From positions 49,633,491-49,697,490 of the forward strand of contig OX104130.1 of the NCBI GenBank assembly GCA_944470555.2: a DNA stretch of 64,000 nt, given 5' to 3'. Under the pieces are notes generated by a model, which saw nothing but the letters and a program-made list of their open reading frames with translations, did no database searches and was not told where the DNA came from. Of the stretch, positions 11,084-23,235 are shown one piece after another. The translations under genes were made by a program, and so were the position numbers. Position 1 is the first letter of the stretch; every line of letters begins with the position of its first letter. This DNA is from Heterobilharzia americana (taxonomy: Eukaryota; Platyhelminthes; Trematoda; Strigeidida; Schistosomatidae).

Positions 11084-14000
11084 GTGAGCAATGACTATTC
11101 TGTTACCTTTCTTCAGTGTTGCAATGGGCGTCAAGATAAGTTGTTTTGCCAGACCCTCTCCAAATATGAAACCAATGTAAAATGACCATTATCCTATTCA
11201 ATAATAAGTTGGCCAAATGAACACTCAATGTTCTGTTGAGCACACTTAGTTTAGCCTCATACGGCCTTATTTTGCCAGTGGTCAGAATGTTTTGACCTTG
11301 TTGTTTATTTACACAAAAACTGGATTCAATTTGGGGATGCTTATTTTGATGAGCTGAAGAACGGCAAAGAGTGAACTCAGATAAACCTATTACGGCATTT
11401 GGTGCTTTTGCTCCGTGCTGGTTAGTGGCGGAGTCCAGGGGTTCTTCAGTTGGACACACCTGCACCTCAGTATGTAATGGTGTCCCCAATGAGACTCAAA
11501 CCCAGAATGGACCGCCTTAAACTCCAGAGAGTAGTTTCCTCGGCTACTGAATCATGGAAGTCACCTCTTGTGTAACGAATATCATTTTTTCCTTAATGCC
11601 GCTTGTAATTTCTCATTGACTGCTATGTTGAACCGAATCGGTTGGCTTTTATTGTCATATGCGCCCCTCCAACGAGTGCTTCATTGTCACCCCAAGTTTC
11701 GTGCCTACGTCATTCGCTTGTTGGTGGGCATTACTGGAATAATGGACGTACGTTTCGTCATATTCAGGACTGGGTAACTGTATGTGTCTGCATCTCAGAA
11801 GGTGGTAGTCTTCTCACTGAAACTAGAGAGCTGTCCGTCAATGAATGTTACTTACCTTATAAATATGAAACCGAATGAAAAGTTCTTGAATTATTCTCTC
11901 TACTGATAAACTCAAAATGCTTTAGGTTCAATTCTTTGTGTTTCTCGATCCTTTGGTGATAATTGTTCAGTTTTGTGATTTGAGAGGTCCACCACCATAC
12001 TACTACTACGTTTCACTGTTCATGTTTAAGACCTTCAGTTATTAACTACACACAATCTGAGATGAAAATTAAGACTAGGAGAATCATACAAGAATATATT
12101 GGAACACAAATATGATAGATGCAGTAAGGAGATTTAAGTTGTTGTAAATCAAACTTCATGCATCTATGTGAGCTGTTTAGCTACTATAATCAAATAAATT
12201 ATTATTAATCAGAAATCTGCACTGTTTTTTCGCATGTGTAATTTGTATGTTTGGATGTGTAAAAATCGTCGAGTCGTCGAAGAATGTGAACAAGTTATTA
12301 CTGACATAGTGTGGTGATAGTAACAAACGGAACCTCAAAACTGTTTGCTCAGCTAAATGTAAATGTCGATATCGATACTCTAAAAGGATCGTCAACTTAG
12401 TTTGGGTTTTGTTGTAAAACGACATTTTATGACGAATAAGATAGAATGTTTGTTATATATTTTCAAGGGAAAGGTATTTCTGTTTTTCGAAATTAAAGTT
12501 AAGGAAGACGGAAAGTTATTGATGTTGAAAGAGAAGCTTTTTTAGTGGAGAGTGTCATGAATGATAATGTAGAAAGCTTCATAATTAGGCAATTCATGTT
12601 CAGGAAAAACATAACTCCAAATAAATAAGATCCTAGTGAGAACATAGAAATCTTCATCAGTTTCAATGAGAAGATGATGATATTTCTAGTGCTTGAATTC
12701 CCAACCACATAACACACGGTAAGTGGTTTTATTCATTTCACTTGTAGATGTATACTAGAAGGAACTCACCATTTAGAATGTTGTTTATTCCAATTTTCTC
12801 CATCCCTTTATTAATCTTTCGTATAACTGTTTTAGTGAAACGCGGCTATAAACTGTGGATGAAAACCCGTCTCAGTTAAGTTCTGTTCCATGTATACGAT
12901 ATTGTAAAATATAAACAAATGAATACAAACAAAATGTGTTTTTGTTCTAAGGAAATACTAAAATGTAGCTTTAGCATGTTCATAAATCTCGAGGAATTTA
13001 ATTAGGTTTCCTATTATCAATGAGTTTGAAATAAGATGAGATTCCTGTACTTTCTGTTAGTGAAGCTTTCCCATAATATTGACGTCTTCTTCGTTTGAGA
13101 GTTTTACGTGGCTACGTCATCAGAAACCGAAGAAATTCATTTGAAATATAAATGATGATGTACGATGCCGCACACGTGATGAAACCTTTTTGTTTCTTTT
13201 CAATAAAATAATTCACGGAACTCATTAAGTTGCAAATTACAGGCCATCCTTTGACCTATTCATTACATTTTAGTAAAAAGAAATATACTCCGTCATCATT
13301 ATTCAGTGCTGCTATTAGGATCTCGTAAACTGTTGAATATACGCTCAGTGTCTATAGACAATCCAGATGGGTGAAATTTTTACTTGTAACGTGTACTGTG
13401 AAGTCAGTGGCTCAACCGTTAAAAGAGAAAAAAACAAATATTGGAGAAACGTTTTGGTTGTATTGTGTTTTCTGAGCTGAGTTGTTCACTCGTGTAGCTT
13501 TCATCGTCTTTCGAGACGGCATCTTCTGCACTAGCTTCAGTATGAGAAGACTAATATGAAACAACTTTCTTGCTTTGACGTTTCTGACTGACTGTTTACA
13601 AGCTTCAATATTTACAATGAATTTTAAAAATGCTTTACTCGAAGAAATCATCCAGAAAGGGATAGTGAGACAGAGGACAAACCGTGTGAGCTGACATCAC
13701 TTCCAAATACCAAGTGATGATATCATAAATATGTTTCTAATTTGAGAAAATAAGAAAACAGGCTGGCAGACTAATGAATGACACTGACAAGAATGGCAAT
13801 ACGTTTACGGCAAAATTAGAAGACACACACTAAGAAAGAAAATGAGAAGCATGATATGATGGAAATAGATTAAGGTGAATTTCAAAAGGTTGGTAGCCAA
13901 TATTTTCAGAATGACACCTTCCACTATAAACCACATACCTTGTCCAGATCACAACTGCAGGTCGCTTGTTACAATGAAACCTAAAGCATAGTTTCAAAGA

Positions 14001-14145
14001 AGCCAATAATTTTAGATGTCCTCATTTATGAACTCGCTAAAGGCAGTTGGATAGATAATAAGGATATTTTTACAAAAACTGCATAAACTCCTGGTTAGAT
14101 ACAAACTGTCAGACGTCGTCATTGTCTCCGTTGACCTCAATAGCT
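11084..14145. other. block A spacer, no gene recognised
   Basis: Region downstream of the last visible M8 exon. An antisense open frame of 128 codons (11103-11489) and others of 70-80 codons show no family signature. Around 11465-11560 the - strand holds a box B-like GGTTTGAGTC, which may be an old tRNA-derived repeat. A donor-like CGGTAAGT occurs at 12717-12724 but all frames before it contain stops. The M8 terminal exon may be hidden here; I could not identify it. Confidence 0.4.
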
Positions 14146-14403
14146 AATTCACTAGGTAAATTAATGAAGAGGGTCTGTTCGTTGAGACCATGGAACTCCA
14201 GGAAATTGAGCCAGTGTTGGTGATATCTTGCTACATATGTGCGGAAATAGTTCTCTATTCTCAATCATGAACAACTTGGAACATGAAGGGAGATGAAATC
14301 TGAACTGTTGGATACCGACCCAACTTAGAGATGAGAAAAGGTTGGTCGTATTTCTGCCATTTATTACTGTAGAGTATTGACATAGGATCGTTACTCCTTC
14401 TGA
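14146..14403 (+). repeat. 258-base dispersed repeat (copy 1)
   Basis: This sequence is the near-perfect reverse complement of 16825-17082 in the same block, and occurs again at 47908-48165, 50587-50844 and 34146-34403. It carries no clear coding signature. In blocks A and B two inverted copies bracket the PLE remnant and the LINE 3' fragment, which resembles the inverted terminal repeats sometimes found around PLEs, but that reading is inference. Confidence 0.65.
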
Positions 14404-14629
14404 AATGTTTGTATTCACAGTGACGACATGTTGAAATCTAGAATACACCTGAGTGATTGAGTACATGTCAACACGTTTCATCAAGCTGATACCAAAAGGA
14501 GAAGCAAAAGCATTTAAGATGTGAACCAATAGTTAACATGTGCGTTAACTATTAGTAGTGGACGGAGAAAATTATTGTAGATTTGGAGAAGACAGGAGAG
14601 ACAGAGTAGAACAGACGATCATTTAAAAT

Positions 14630-15990
14630 TATGAGGGAAACTGGTTTGAAAATTGGTTGTCAGCTGAACTACACAAAAGAAACATGTGTATAGGATCTTC
14701 TTGCAGATGGAATGTTTGAGATGACAGGCAGAACACACAAGCTTTGATCATACATAATTTTATGATCACCAGACCTTTTGGACAAGTCTTGAGTCCGACT
14801 TTGTTGAGAAATTTGAACAAGGTTTCCACTGGTCCCAGATATTCAGACTTCAAGGGGTGCAACGATAGAGCTAGAGACAGGATCGTGCTCACCTTTCGAC
14901 AACCACATTTGGTGATGTTTGCAAGCGTGCTTGGTAGACGAACGCATGGTGTAGCTGGTGCACTTGGCTTCACAGAAGCAATTGAATTCGTTATAAACAG
15001 TGCAAAGACTCAATGCATCGATTTGTCTTTCATGCGATGCCAAATCAGCTACTGACATGAAAAGACAATGCAGAGGTTTGCAGGATAGAATATTCTACTG
15101 AGAAACTTTGACAAATATTGAAAAAGATCTCCAGTGACAATATCACATTTAAAACTGAGGTTTTTCAAAAGTATTCTCTTCGGAACTGAAAGAACCAGTT
15201 TCACAGCCTTCTACTTTTGCATTTCGTTTTTTGATGGGTAGCCTTTCTCTAACAGTACCTCTAGGAGTGTTTCTGACTCTTGAATAAATGTATCACCCAT
15301 TCAAGTCTTTCTTATTCTTGATAGGAGTGAGAAAACAAGACTCCTTCCCACTTAAAGACATGCGTTTTTAAAGTTGACTAGTTGCTCACTCCATGAAACT
15401 TTTCAGTATGCGGATATTTATCTGGAATTATTAGGTCCAATTTTTAATCTGATATTGAAAAAATGAAATGTCGGATTCAATTCGGATTCGAGTGTAAAAT
15501 TTTCCTGAAGAGTGGTTGTCGTTGAAATTTTGTAGGAAACTTGTAAGGTCCGGGTTGTAATTGCAAACAATGAAGGTTGTGTCCATTTATCTCTTATATG
15601 CATGAAATTGATCGATTCCTGGGAGCAGCGTGCTGTGTCAAGGCCAATCATAAGACGATTGGCAAAGGGAGGTCCAAAGGGCAATCCCATTGCTGTCAGT
15701 TTGTCAAATTTGCTATTAAACATGAGTTGAACGATAGACAAACATGTTGACGGAATTTTTCCGAGGTAGTGCTTAGGTAAGCTATGGGAAGTGCCTCGTC
15801 GAAAGGGAATTAGCTCCTTTGTAACCTCCCTTTGTTTTTGCCATTGAATTCGCCTGCAATTTTTTGCTATCCAAAGAAACGCTACATCAGTTTCTGTGAT
15901 TTTCTGTGAAACTTGCGGCAGACAAATGAGGAAATTTATTTCTTCACGAAATATACTGAAAACCTTGAGTATCTAAAAACATTTCGAAGG
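14630..15990 (-). mobile_element. Penelope-like element remnant (RT and GIY-YIG), block A
   Basis: On the - strand the frames, broken by several shifts and stops, give PLE features in order: a decayed RT motif region with GLPFGPPFANRLMIGLDT at about 15690-15630, an FFNIRLK segment, then near 15000-14850 an EFNCFC...CTSYTMRSSTK...WLSKGE...SSSIVAPL run. The last aligns with the GIY-YIG endonuclease tail of the better preserved PLE at 30484-30640 (YQFNCSCGTSYIR...WFGKGE...CSILAHLV). PLEs are reverse-transcriptase elements whose GIY-YIG nuclease follows the RT. This copy is dead. Exact ends are uncertain. Confidence 0.65.
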
Positions 15991-16199
15991 AACCCCTGGA
16001 GTAGCAACATCTGCTTTTAGTCCAGACAGACAGACTGAGAGAAAGAACCAACATAGAGCCTGGTATACAAATGCATTGGGTCAAGTTGCCACACTTCATC
16101 CTAGTAACCAAATCACAGGTGGATAGAATAAAAGTGATATAAATGTAGACGAAGTTGTGTGAGAGAATAAACAGTTTGAAGATGTGTTAGTACGAACAC

Positions 16200-16820
16200 T
16201 CAATCTTTAGAAGACACCAAAGAGTGAATATATCTGCATCATTGTGACCGATTTTTAACCATGTCACCCAGAATCAGTTCCCAACCACTAATCGCTATCA
16301 CCTCTCAGGCCCTAGCCAGTCACTCTGCATCTTCCCACACGACTTAGACCAACAGTCAGGGGATTCATGGACTGGTGTCGGATCTTGGTCTGACCATTCT
16401 GAACCGTCTTCCAATCTGATCCAGCCCAACCCAGTATTGTCTGTCCAGGTAGGTGCTGACTGGGGATGCGCAACACATGTCCAAATTACCTCAGCTAGCA
16501 AAGGTTCACAGCCCCATCAATCAAATTGCCTGCCTTGCGTAGTACCCTTTGCCCCACTTCCATACCGGTCAAATTACGATTCCAACAAACGCAAGTAATG
16601 CAACCAGGATACATATGATCAAAACCCTGTAACCACTTCATGCGTACTACGATTGACTGCCATATCTCACAGGCGTATAACAGGACAGAACGAACTGCAG
16701 TACATAATACTCGTCCGTTGACAGATAGTCGGATGCCTCGCGCTTTTAAGCAGTGTAGTCTGAATCTTATCGATGCCATTCCATCTCGACTGCTAGAAAC
16801 CAATCATAACATATGACAGG
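16200..16820 (-). mobile_element. LINE 3' coding fragment (RT C-terminal region), block A
   Basis: The - strand encodes the region after the polymerase domain that is common in schistosome non-LTR elements: ARGIRLSVNGRVLCTAVRSV, LLYACEIW, then VCWNRN, RVLRKAGN, FGHVLRIPSQHLP and QSMNPLTVGLSRVGRC, with one or two stops between segments. No catalytic RT motif is present, so this is a 5'-truncated copy. I call it a non-LTR LINE; the exact clade is unsure. It lies against the inverted 258-base repeat. Confidence 0.7.
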
Positions 16821-16824
16821 CAGA

Positions 16825-17082
16825 CACAGAAGGAGTAACGATCCTATGTCAATACTCTACAGTAATAAATGGCAGAAATACGACCAACCTTTTCTCATCT
16901 CTAAGTTGGGTCGGTATCCAACAGTTCAGATTTCATCTCCCTTCATGTTCCAAGTTGTTCATGATTGAGAATAGAGAACTATTTCCGCACATATGTAGCA
17001 AGATATCACCAACACTGGCTCAATTTCCTGGAGTTCCATGGTCTCAACGAACAGACCCTCCTCATTAATTAACCTACTGAAC
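16825..17082 (-). repeat. 258-base dispersed repeat (copy 2, inverted)
   Basis: Reverse complement of 14146-14403, with scattered mismatches at the outer end. It abuts the LINE C-terminal fragment on one side and the small Cys-rich ORF (17118-17285) on the other. Confidence 0.65.
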
Positions 17083-17117
17083 TAGCTTCCGGAGTGAACA
17101 GAGATAAATATTATTGA

Positions 17118-17285
17118 CTAGATGTGTCTTTGTTTTCCGCTAATACAAAGTTTGCAAGAGGTATCAGCTGCATCACAATTATTGTCACAATGATTGAATA
17201 TACCTTGACATTCCCTTCGGAATTCGTCATTGAGATCTTGATTAACGAAGTATATGCATTCCTTCAGAAATAAGAAGAACAGCAT
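17118..17285 (-). CDS. small Cys-rich ORF (block A)
   Basis: Same 55-codon frame as 33943-34110, on the - strand, with the same TATAAAA upstream (17316-17322 on the + strand numbering). It lies immediately outside the 258-base repeat. Confidence 0.35.
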   Translation of the reverse strand: MLFFLFLKECIYFVNQDLNDEFRRECQGIFNHCDNNCDAADTSCKLCISGKQRHI

Positions 17286-17671
17286 TTTTATCCCCGAAGA
17301 AACATTTATGCACACTTTTATATGCGATTGACGGAATGTCAGACAGTTGCGCTACACCTTGTCGATGCCCGCCCGTTTTTAATTAGAAGCTAAATCTTGA
17401 TCATTTTTGTTTAAAGTGACTTAAAATTCTACTAAGCATATATATTTCCTCGTAGGCAGCTGGTGAGAAACGGATGGAGTAAATTGAGTTGAGGATATTC
17501 TGCCGAATAGTTAGTTCCTCCCGTTTCAGTGTTTATAAGATGAAGTTTGCATCTGAGAACATACTCCGTGGTACGCATTTTCTTTTGTGTCAGTTTAAAA
17601 GTCTAGTTAAATGAAAAACGTGAGTGGTAATTGTGAAAACTGTGGTAAGTTGCAGTGACAAGTTTTGTATG

Positions 17672-17803
17672 TCAGAATAAAATGTTTGCATTCTCCTTGG
17701 CCCTAACGAAGAATAGGGCGTGATTCTGAATTTGAAATGAATCGGATGGGAGGATAAAGAATGCCTGAATTATTCCGGAGACCACGAATATAATAGGAAT
17801 CAT
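17672..17803 (-). CDS. small hydrophobic ORF (block A)
   Basis: Block A copy of the frame at 33425-33556, identical in translation. Confidence 0.22.
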   Translation of the reverse strand: MIPIIFVVSGIIQAFFILPSDSFQIQNHALFFVRAKENANILF

Positions 17804-19259
17804 CTTCCTGGTTAGATGAAATGCTAGTTGTTGAACTTTATGGCAATAATATTTACACACTGCATAGGTGGCTTTAATAAAAGTTCGGTTTCATTCAGAC
17901 CAGAGTTTTCAGATGAACGAAGTTTTGCGTCTTCTTCTAGCAAGCACTGGAACAGTTAATATCCTAGTATATTCACCATGAGATCTCAGATGCACTGGCT
18001 TGTTGAAGAAACTGACAGCAAAAATAACAGTTGTTCACAGAAGTTTTCTCAACTATTTGCATACAGTCCACTTTGAAGTATATAAAGAATCAGTCGAACA
18101 CTGAGTTCGCATTAAATGACGCGAATTCCACAGTGAAATTGTCAGCTACCGTTTTTGGTCCTCAGGTAAACAACACTATTCTATGACTGTATTGCCAAGC
18201 CATGTCTCCATATTAAATGAGAAGTTTGATCTTCAGTGGGTATTATTAACTCCATATTTACTGTGTAAAGAACCCGTTTAATATACAGCGCAGTTATTCG
18301 TTTACATCTTATCTTAAAGCAGAGTAGACTTATCTCACCTGTATTTACCCTTTTTCCTTGTTTTATTCATCTTCGTTACGTTATTCAAAATTCCAGTCCA
18401 GTGATATTACATTAGGAGGAACTCGATAAGTCATTGTCCCGGCTAGTTAGTGAAAGTAACCTCATTCATCCTGATATTAATTTTTAAGTCTTTCTCACTT
18501 CTTGGCTTTCGGATGAACAATCTGTTTTCCCGTGACTTGCTTTCTCCCCCATATCTGTGTCTCAACCTTATTCCTTCTTTGAAAATGTACACTTGTCTCC
18601 CTCATTTCGATTTCCTATACTTCTCCAGCCTTGAAAAATAATAGCTCAAACGCACATTGTTAGTGCAGTCTCCGCATGTTCTGACCACCTTATTCAACAT
18701 TGCGTTTTAGTACCCTCAGGTTATTTCTCGCTAATGGAGAATTGATGCCTTTCTTCTGCATGGATTCATATCAAACTGTATGATTATTAGGTGGTCTAGT
18801 GACAACCCCTAGTTAGAATATGAGCATCAGATAGCATTTTTATAATCAACATTCCCTAGTAAATGACATGCAGCAATCAATTTTTTCTTCTGTTGAACCG
18901 TCCACTTTCTTTTACACTGCCGACAGATTGCAGTTTGTAGGATGAATCACGGTAACCAGGCGTTTTTGACAGTTGCTAGCTTGTGCTGATACAAGATTAA
19001 ATTTATTATTTAGTGGATACATATCGCGTGAATAATTGAATCAGTTGTGGTATCATCGGAATTTAAGTAATGTAGAGAATATTAAAAAGGAGTGTAAAAT
19101 GACACTATTAATTAAATTATACAAATAAGCTTCTTAACTGCTACAAAGTTGATGTGTGATTTCTGCTCTAACACTTTTGTTCTCACAAAATATGCCTGCT
19201 AGATAAGGCATAACCTCGACTGGTTAACTACTTCACTAGGGAGTAACTAGTCCTCAGCC
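17804..19259. other. no gene recognised between block A ORFs and the RTE-like LINE
   Basis: Up to 18292 this is shared with block B, and up to 18480 with the inverted block C. The remainder (18481-19259) is found only once in the window and holds no recognised feature. Confidence 0.45.
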
Positions 19260-21372
19260 TGTGAAAAGAGGGACGTTGTTGCGTGCGCTAGCAATCCCAC
19301 TCCGGAAAATCAATCCAATAGCTAAGGAAACTTCAAAGCACAGAGAAAATATGAAAAAAATACGAAAGAATATAGTCCTCGCCGAAATTCGAGAGACGAA
19401 ATGACACCGATTGGTGGAAGCCTTCGGCAAGCCGACTGTCTGATATGTCTTTGCTGCTCTCGATGAAAGCAAAAGTGAGCTAAGCATGGCGACATGGAAT
19501 GTCTACACCAGGTTTGAACCTAGCGGGCTGGCAAGACTACCAAGATTGCAAGATAGATTTGAAAGATATAGCATAGAAGTGTCAGGGATCTACGAGGAAT
19601 CTGCTGATGGGATGGAAATGGACTCTCCAAACTATCAACTGGACAGTCAATAATCTACTCACATATTGTCACCCAGACGACAACCATGAGCACACTGAGT
19701 TTCAAAGTGGCTATCATGATGTGTCCGCCCCCACTCCACCCCCCAAACCTCATAAGCATCGAAGCCTCTCTCTCTCTCTCTCCCTCTGATGCAGTGGGAA
19801 CCAATCTCCTCCTCCACGATCAGCATCATGACAGCCAGATGGATTCAACTCAAAGGGGAGGTGAGTTACAATCATACAATTCTACGCTACGCTACGTTAT
19901 GCACCTACAAATGATGCAGACCAAGGGGAGAAGGAGTAATTCCACAGACAACTGCAGTCAGCACCGGAAAAGACCCCAACACAGTTGAAGACCTCAAAAT
20001 CCATTCTAATAGGTGGGGTGACATGAATGCGAAACTGGAAGCCAACAACACAGGAGGAGAACCGATCATGCGTAGAGAAGCACTCGGTGAAATGATGAAC
20101 GAGAATGGAGAACTATTTGCAGACTTCTGCACATTCAACGATTTGGTGATTGGAGGCAGTGTGTACAAACACGGGGATATTCACAAGGCAGCGACATGCA
20201 CTTGATTTCACCATTCACCAGATGGACACACTACACCAAAAATCACATCGACGTCATCTCAATGTGAAGAAAGTGGAGACACAGCCAGCCTACTGGACAC
20301 AAGATCAGAGGAGGAAGTGGAGCAGATATGTGTTCAGCCCACTCACCATCCAGTGCAAGGAAGCTACCTGCAAAATCAAGTTGAAAGCCTTGAGAGAAGC
20401 TGGTGATGATGGAACACAGTTGAAGTTGAACACCCAGAAGAGAAAGTGAACTGAAGGATGAAAGTACATTGGACGAAACTACTTGACGTGATTCAGTCAT
20501 CAGGACAGATTGGGAGACATTGAGCAACATCCCTGAAGGATCGGTCGTGGGAGAACACTGGAAGTGTTTGGAAGAGATGTGGAAGGAAACCTGCACAACC
20601 TGTGTTAGGAAGGAAGAAGAAGCAAGACGAGACGAGATGAGACTAGACGAGACAAGTAATGGATCTCTATGGCACATGAAAGCTAATAGAATGGGAAGAG
20701 GAAGATGGTGATGGTGAAGCAGATGATGAACCAGTGCAGTACAGTGAAGTGTAGTGAAGGGAAGAATAAAGAAAAGGGGAACTGAGTACAATATATAAAT
20801 CATTAAACTGGACAAGTAAGTGAAGAAGAGTGTGCGGAAAGGAAAATGACACTTCCACGACACATTGACAAGTGCAGCAGAGTAGGCTGAAGGTAGGAGA
20901 GTCAGAGACCTGACAACATTGTATCAAATAACCAGGTTACTACCTGGTAGAGAAGGGATGAACACGGATGAAACTTATTCGAGATAATGAAGGGAACTTA
21001 GTTACCGTCAAAGAGGAAAAACGAAGAAAACGATGTGCTGACAACTTCAGAAATTTAGAATCAATCACCACCACTAGTGCCACCGTCTGCACCTCGTCCA
21101 GAAATACCATCGGCAGCCCAGCCACAGAACTCCCAGTGAACACAAGCCTGGCGACAAAAGCAGAAGTGATGGCTTAACCGCTACGCCAACAAGTTACTGA
21201 AAGTTTGGTAGGCAGGATGATCATATGGAATTCCAGTAGAAGCACTGAAAACAGACACGGAGACATCAGCGGCGGAAATGCTTACACCACTGTTGCAGAA
21301 GGTTTGGAAGGAAGGAATGCATGAAGGCAGGAATGAAGAAAAGGTACCTGACGATTGATTGAAAGAAAGGCT
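19260..21372 (+). mobile_element. RTE-like LINE, 5' half (endonuclease region), block A
   Basis: Begins with leader-like sequence equivalent to that of the - strand copy at 29640-29467, then MATWNVYTRFEPSG at 19485, the start of the apurinic-type endonuclease. Later segments (MNAKLEA, NENGELFADFCTFNDLVIGG) give the endonuclease core, and PLT.QCKEATCKIKLKALRE the linker. Several frameshifts and stops and a (TC)n run near 19765 show it is dead. The polymerase half is missing: at about 21372 the sequence passes into an oppositely oriented CR1-like LINE, and only the C-terminal end of the RTE-like element reappears at 23235. Confidence 0.78.
19823..21318. repeat. segmental duplication block A, part 3
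   Basis: Matches 52103-53577 directly (offset about 32280) with lower identity than parts 1 and 2: several substitutions and small indels are visible, for example near 20630 and 21060. It lies entirely in the RTE-like LINE, so part of the similarity could be two insertions of one family rather than segmental duplication; the colinearity with part 2 in block B argues for a shared history. Confidence 0.7.
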
Positions 21373-21374
21373 AT

Positions 21375-23235
21375 CAGAATGAGGTAAATCGTGCAAAAGG
21401 AACGGAAACAGGCAAGGCGAAAGTAAACAATAAAGTGGAGCGCCCTTCTTAGAGACAGTATGCTGTTTCCTTTCAGAAAAACAGGAATGTAGCCACTTTG
21501 TAACCCTTGGCTCTGTATGGACTATGGAAAGCTTATTTAGCAAGAGTGATCTAGGAAGTGAGTCAAAGACTGATGAGTAGTCCAAAAAGGCACAATGAAC
21601 ATACTTAACACCTTTGTCTAGACTAGAAACAATATTATGATACAAGACAGTGTAAGAATCTAAATTACGTCCCCTGTGTTTGTAAGAAAACTATTTGGGA
21701 ACTCTGAAAACCATTAACAAAGTCTCAGTCACAAGGAGAAGTAGGTTCTTCGTTGTCATGAAAAAGGGGGAAGTTACATCGATGGGTCGAAACGTAACAT
21801 CTGATCCAGAAGTTGACTTAGGCATATGTACAATTTTGATCTCCTTCCAAGCAGCGGGTATTGTTTGCCTTTAGAAAACAATGCATTGAAGATATCTGTA
21901 AGGGGATGACATACAATGTTTGCACATTTTCTAGATATAATATCAGAAACGCCATCAAGACCTAAGCTTTGAGATGGATTCAATGATTTTAGACATTTAA
22001 ATACATCATGTGTATTAAAAGCATTTGATTTTGGGCATTAGGAAAGATAAAATTAGCTTGCCAGTGTATGAATGACTTGCTTCTTTTGTCATGTTTTATA
22101 GCAGTAAGCTCTTTAAATAATTTCCATATATTAAAAGAGTTCTTACACGATAGAAACTTCTGGTTTTAAATAGTACTCAGACGTTGTATTTCAGACTTAA
22201 TTAAGCAGTTAATTCTTTTTACGCCAGAATGATCTTTCCTCTTGTTCAGACTTTCTTTTTCTCTCCGGAACCCCTTAAGATAAGGAGGGGAAAGTCTGTC
22301 AAATTTCATTAAGATTGTTTTATCTGGGCAGTAAATATCGAGACAGAACCTGAGATAACTTGTGATATTGGTGATAGTGTTGTTTAAAACTTCATCAGCA
22401 AATTTGTCGCAGTCTGTTTCTGCAAGCATGCTTCTCAAAAGCAGTACATTCTCTTGTACATAGCATCTGTACTCGACTTTCTTAGAAAGGTATCCGAAAG
22501 CCTCCTTGCGGACTTTTACATTCAAACTTAAGGCAGCACACGTACAATATACTGGTCAAAATCTAGCAACGGAGCCCGTTTACGGGCCTCATGTGTGCCA
22601 CCTTCATTTGTAAATACTAAATTTAGGGTGTTATCAAAACCAGTAGGAAAATTAACCATATTTTCATGACCCAGTGATACTATAAAACTGCAGTCACAAA
22701 CGTTGAAACCTCCACAGACTATAGACATGGAGTTACTCAGAATCGTAGCAGTAAATTCAATGAATTCATCAGCAAAAGTTGGCAAATCTGAGAAACTACA
22801 GTCAAGTGCGACATAAATCTTTGTTACATATATATCTTTGTATTTGTTCAAATGTTTGAGACGAAGTTTAATGGTAATGCACTCAATTTGTTCCTTAGAG
22901 AAGCTGAAGTATACATAGTTGGAGGAGGAACAGTTTGTATTGATAAACGTCACTGCAACCCAACTACATTTCTTCTTGAGAAAACTTCGATCTTGTAGAA
23001 ATAATTTGAAACCATCTAAGCAGGCCAATGCTTCATCGTACAGGCTATGAAACTATGTTTCTTGCAGCATTACTACACCATTATTCCGATAAACACCTGT
23101 GGATAACAATGATTGAAAGTAATCAACTTTCTTCGGTAACGACCTGCATTTTGTGCTAAGTATTTCGGGAATAGCCATTTGATCTTTGGTCATAAGCATG
23201 AGAAGCCGTTGCCATACATTATGATGCTTCTTCAA
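21375..23235 (-). mobile_element. CR1-like LINE, 3'-truncated, inside the RTE-like LINE
   Basis: On the - strand: endonuclease (CLDGFKLFLQDRSFLKKK, then CGGFNVCDCSFIVSLGHENM and FDNTLNLVFTNEGG at about 22700-22590), a linker, then RT segments LGLDGVSDIISRKCANI (21950), FLDYSSVFDSLPRSLLLNKL (21590) and LLHDLPHSDS (21385). These are the standard blocks of CR1/Jockey-type elements. Frames are broken. The element stops before the YADD region, so it lacks its 3' half. It separates the endonuclease half from the C-terminal end of the RTE-like element; about 1 kb of that element is gone. Confidence 0.75.

Larger units (their letters stand above)
7793..13740. repeat. segmental duplication block A, part 1
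   Basis: This stretch recurs in the same orientation at 41345-47292 with a constant offset of 33552. Many short open frames translate identically in both, and substitutions are very rare (an example is GACTG versus TACTG near 13590). Left of 7793 the two loci are unrelated beyond a few bases. It carries M8 exons c and d and the SINE. Part 2 follows after a short indel. Confidence 0.9.
13751..18292. repeat. segmental duplication block A, part 2
   Basis: Matches 47513-52105 directly, with offset 33762, then 33813 after a 51-base difference near 17850. It contains a PLE remnant (-), a LINE 3' fragment (-), two copies of a 258-base repeat and two small ORFs. Its right portion (14915-18480) is also the source of the inverted block C. 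Confidence 0.88.
14915..18480 (-). repeat. inverted repeat arm A (partner 32748-36313)
   Basis: 3566 bases that match 32748-36313 as reverse complement with coordinates summing to 51228 throughout, so no net indel separates them. All long open frames in the arm translate identically in the partner. The arm ends do not coincide with ends of a recognised element: one end is inside a PLE GIY-YIG region, the other at TAATATCAGG in anonymous sequence. Confidence 0.9.

Noticed and set aside
11103..11489. 128-codon - strand frame, repeated at 44655-45041
   Set aside because: No start context, splice border or family signature. Its identity between the two places only reflects the segmental duplication.
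12499..12724. Possible exon before the donor-like CGGTAAGT at 12717-12724
   Set aside because: All three frames leading to the donor contain stop codons. One frame before an internal stop looks coding-like but has no family match.
14744..15055. 103-codon + strand frame in block A, repeated in block B
   Set aside because: It is antisense to the PLE GIY-YIG region and is best seen as a shadow frame.
20243..20863. Longest open frame in the window (206 codons, - strand)
   Set aside because: It is antisense to the RTE-like LINE coding strand and has a low-complexity Leu/Ser/His composition. It is a shadow of the endonuclease-linker region.
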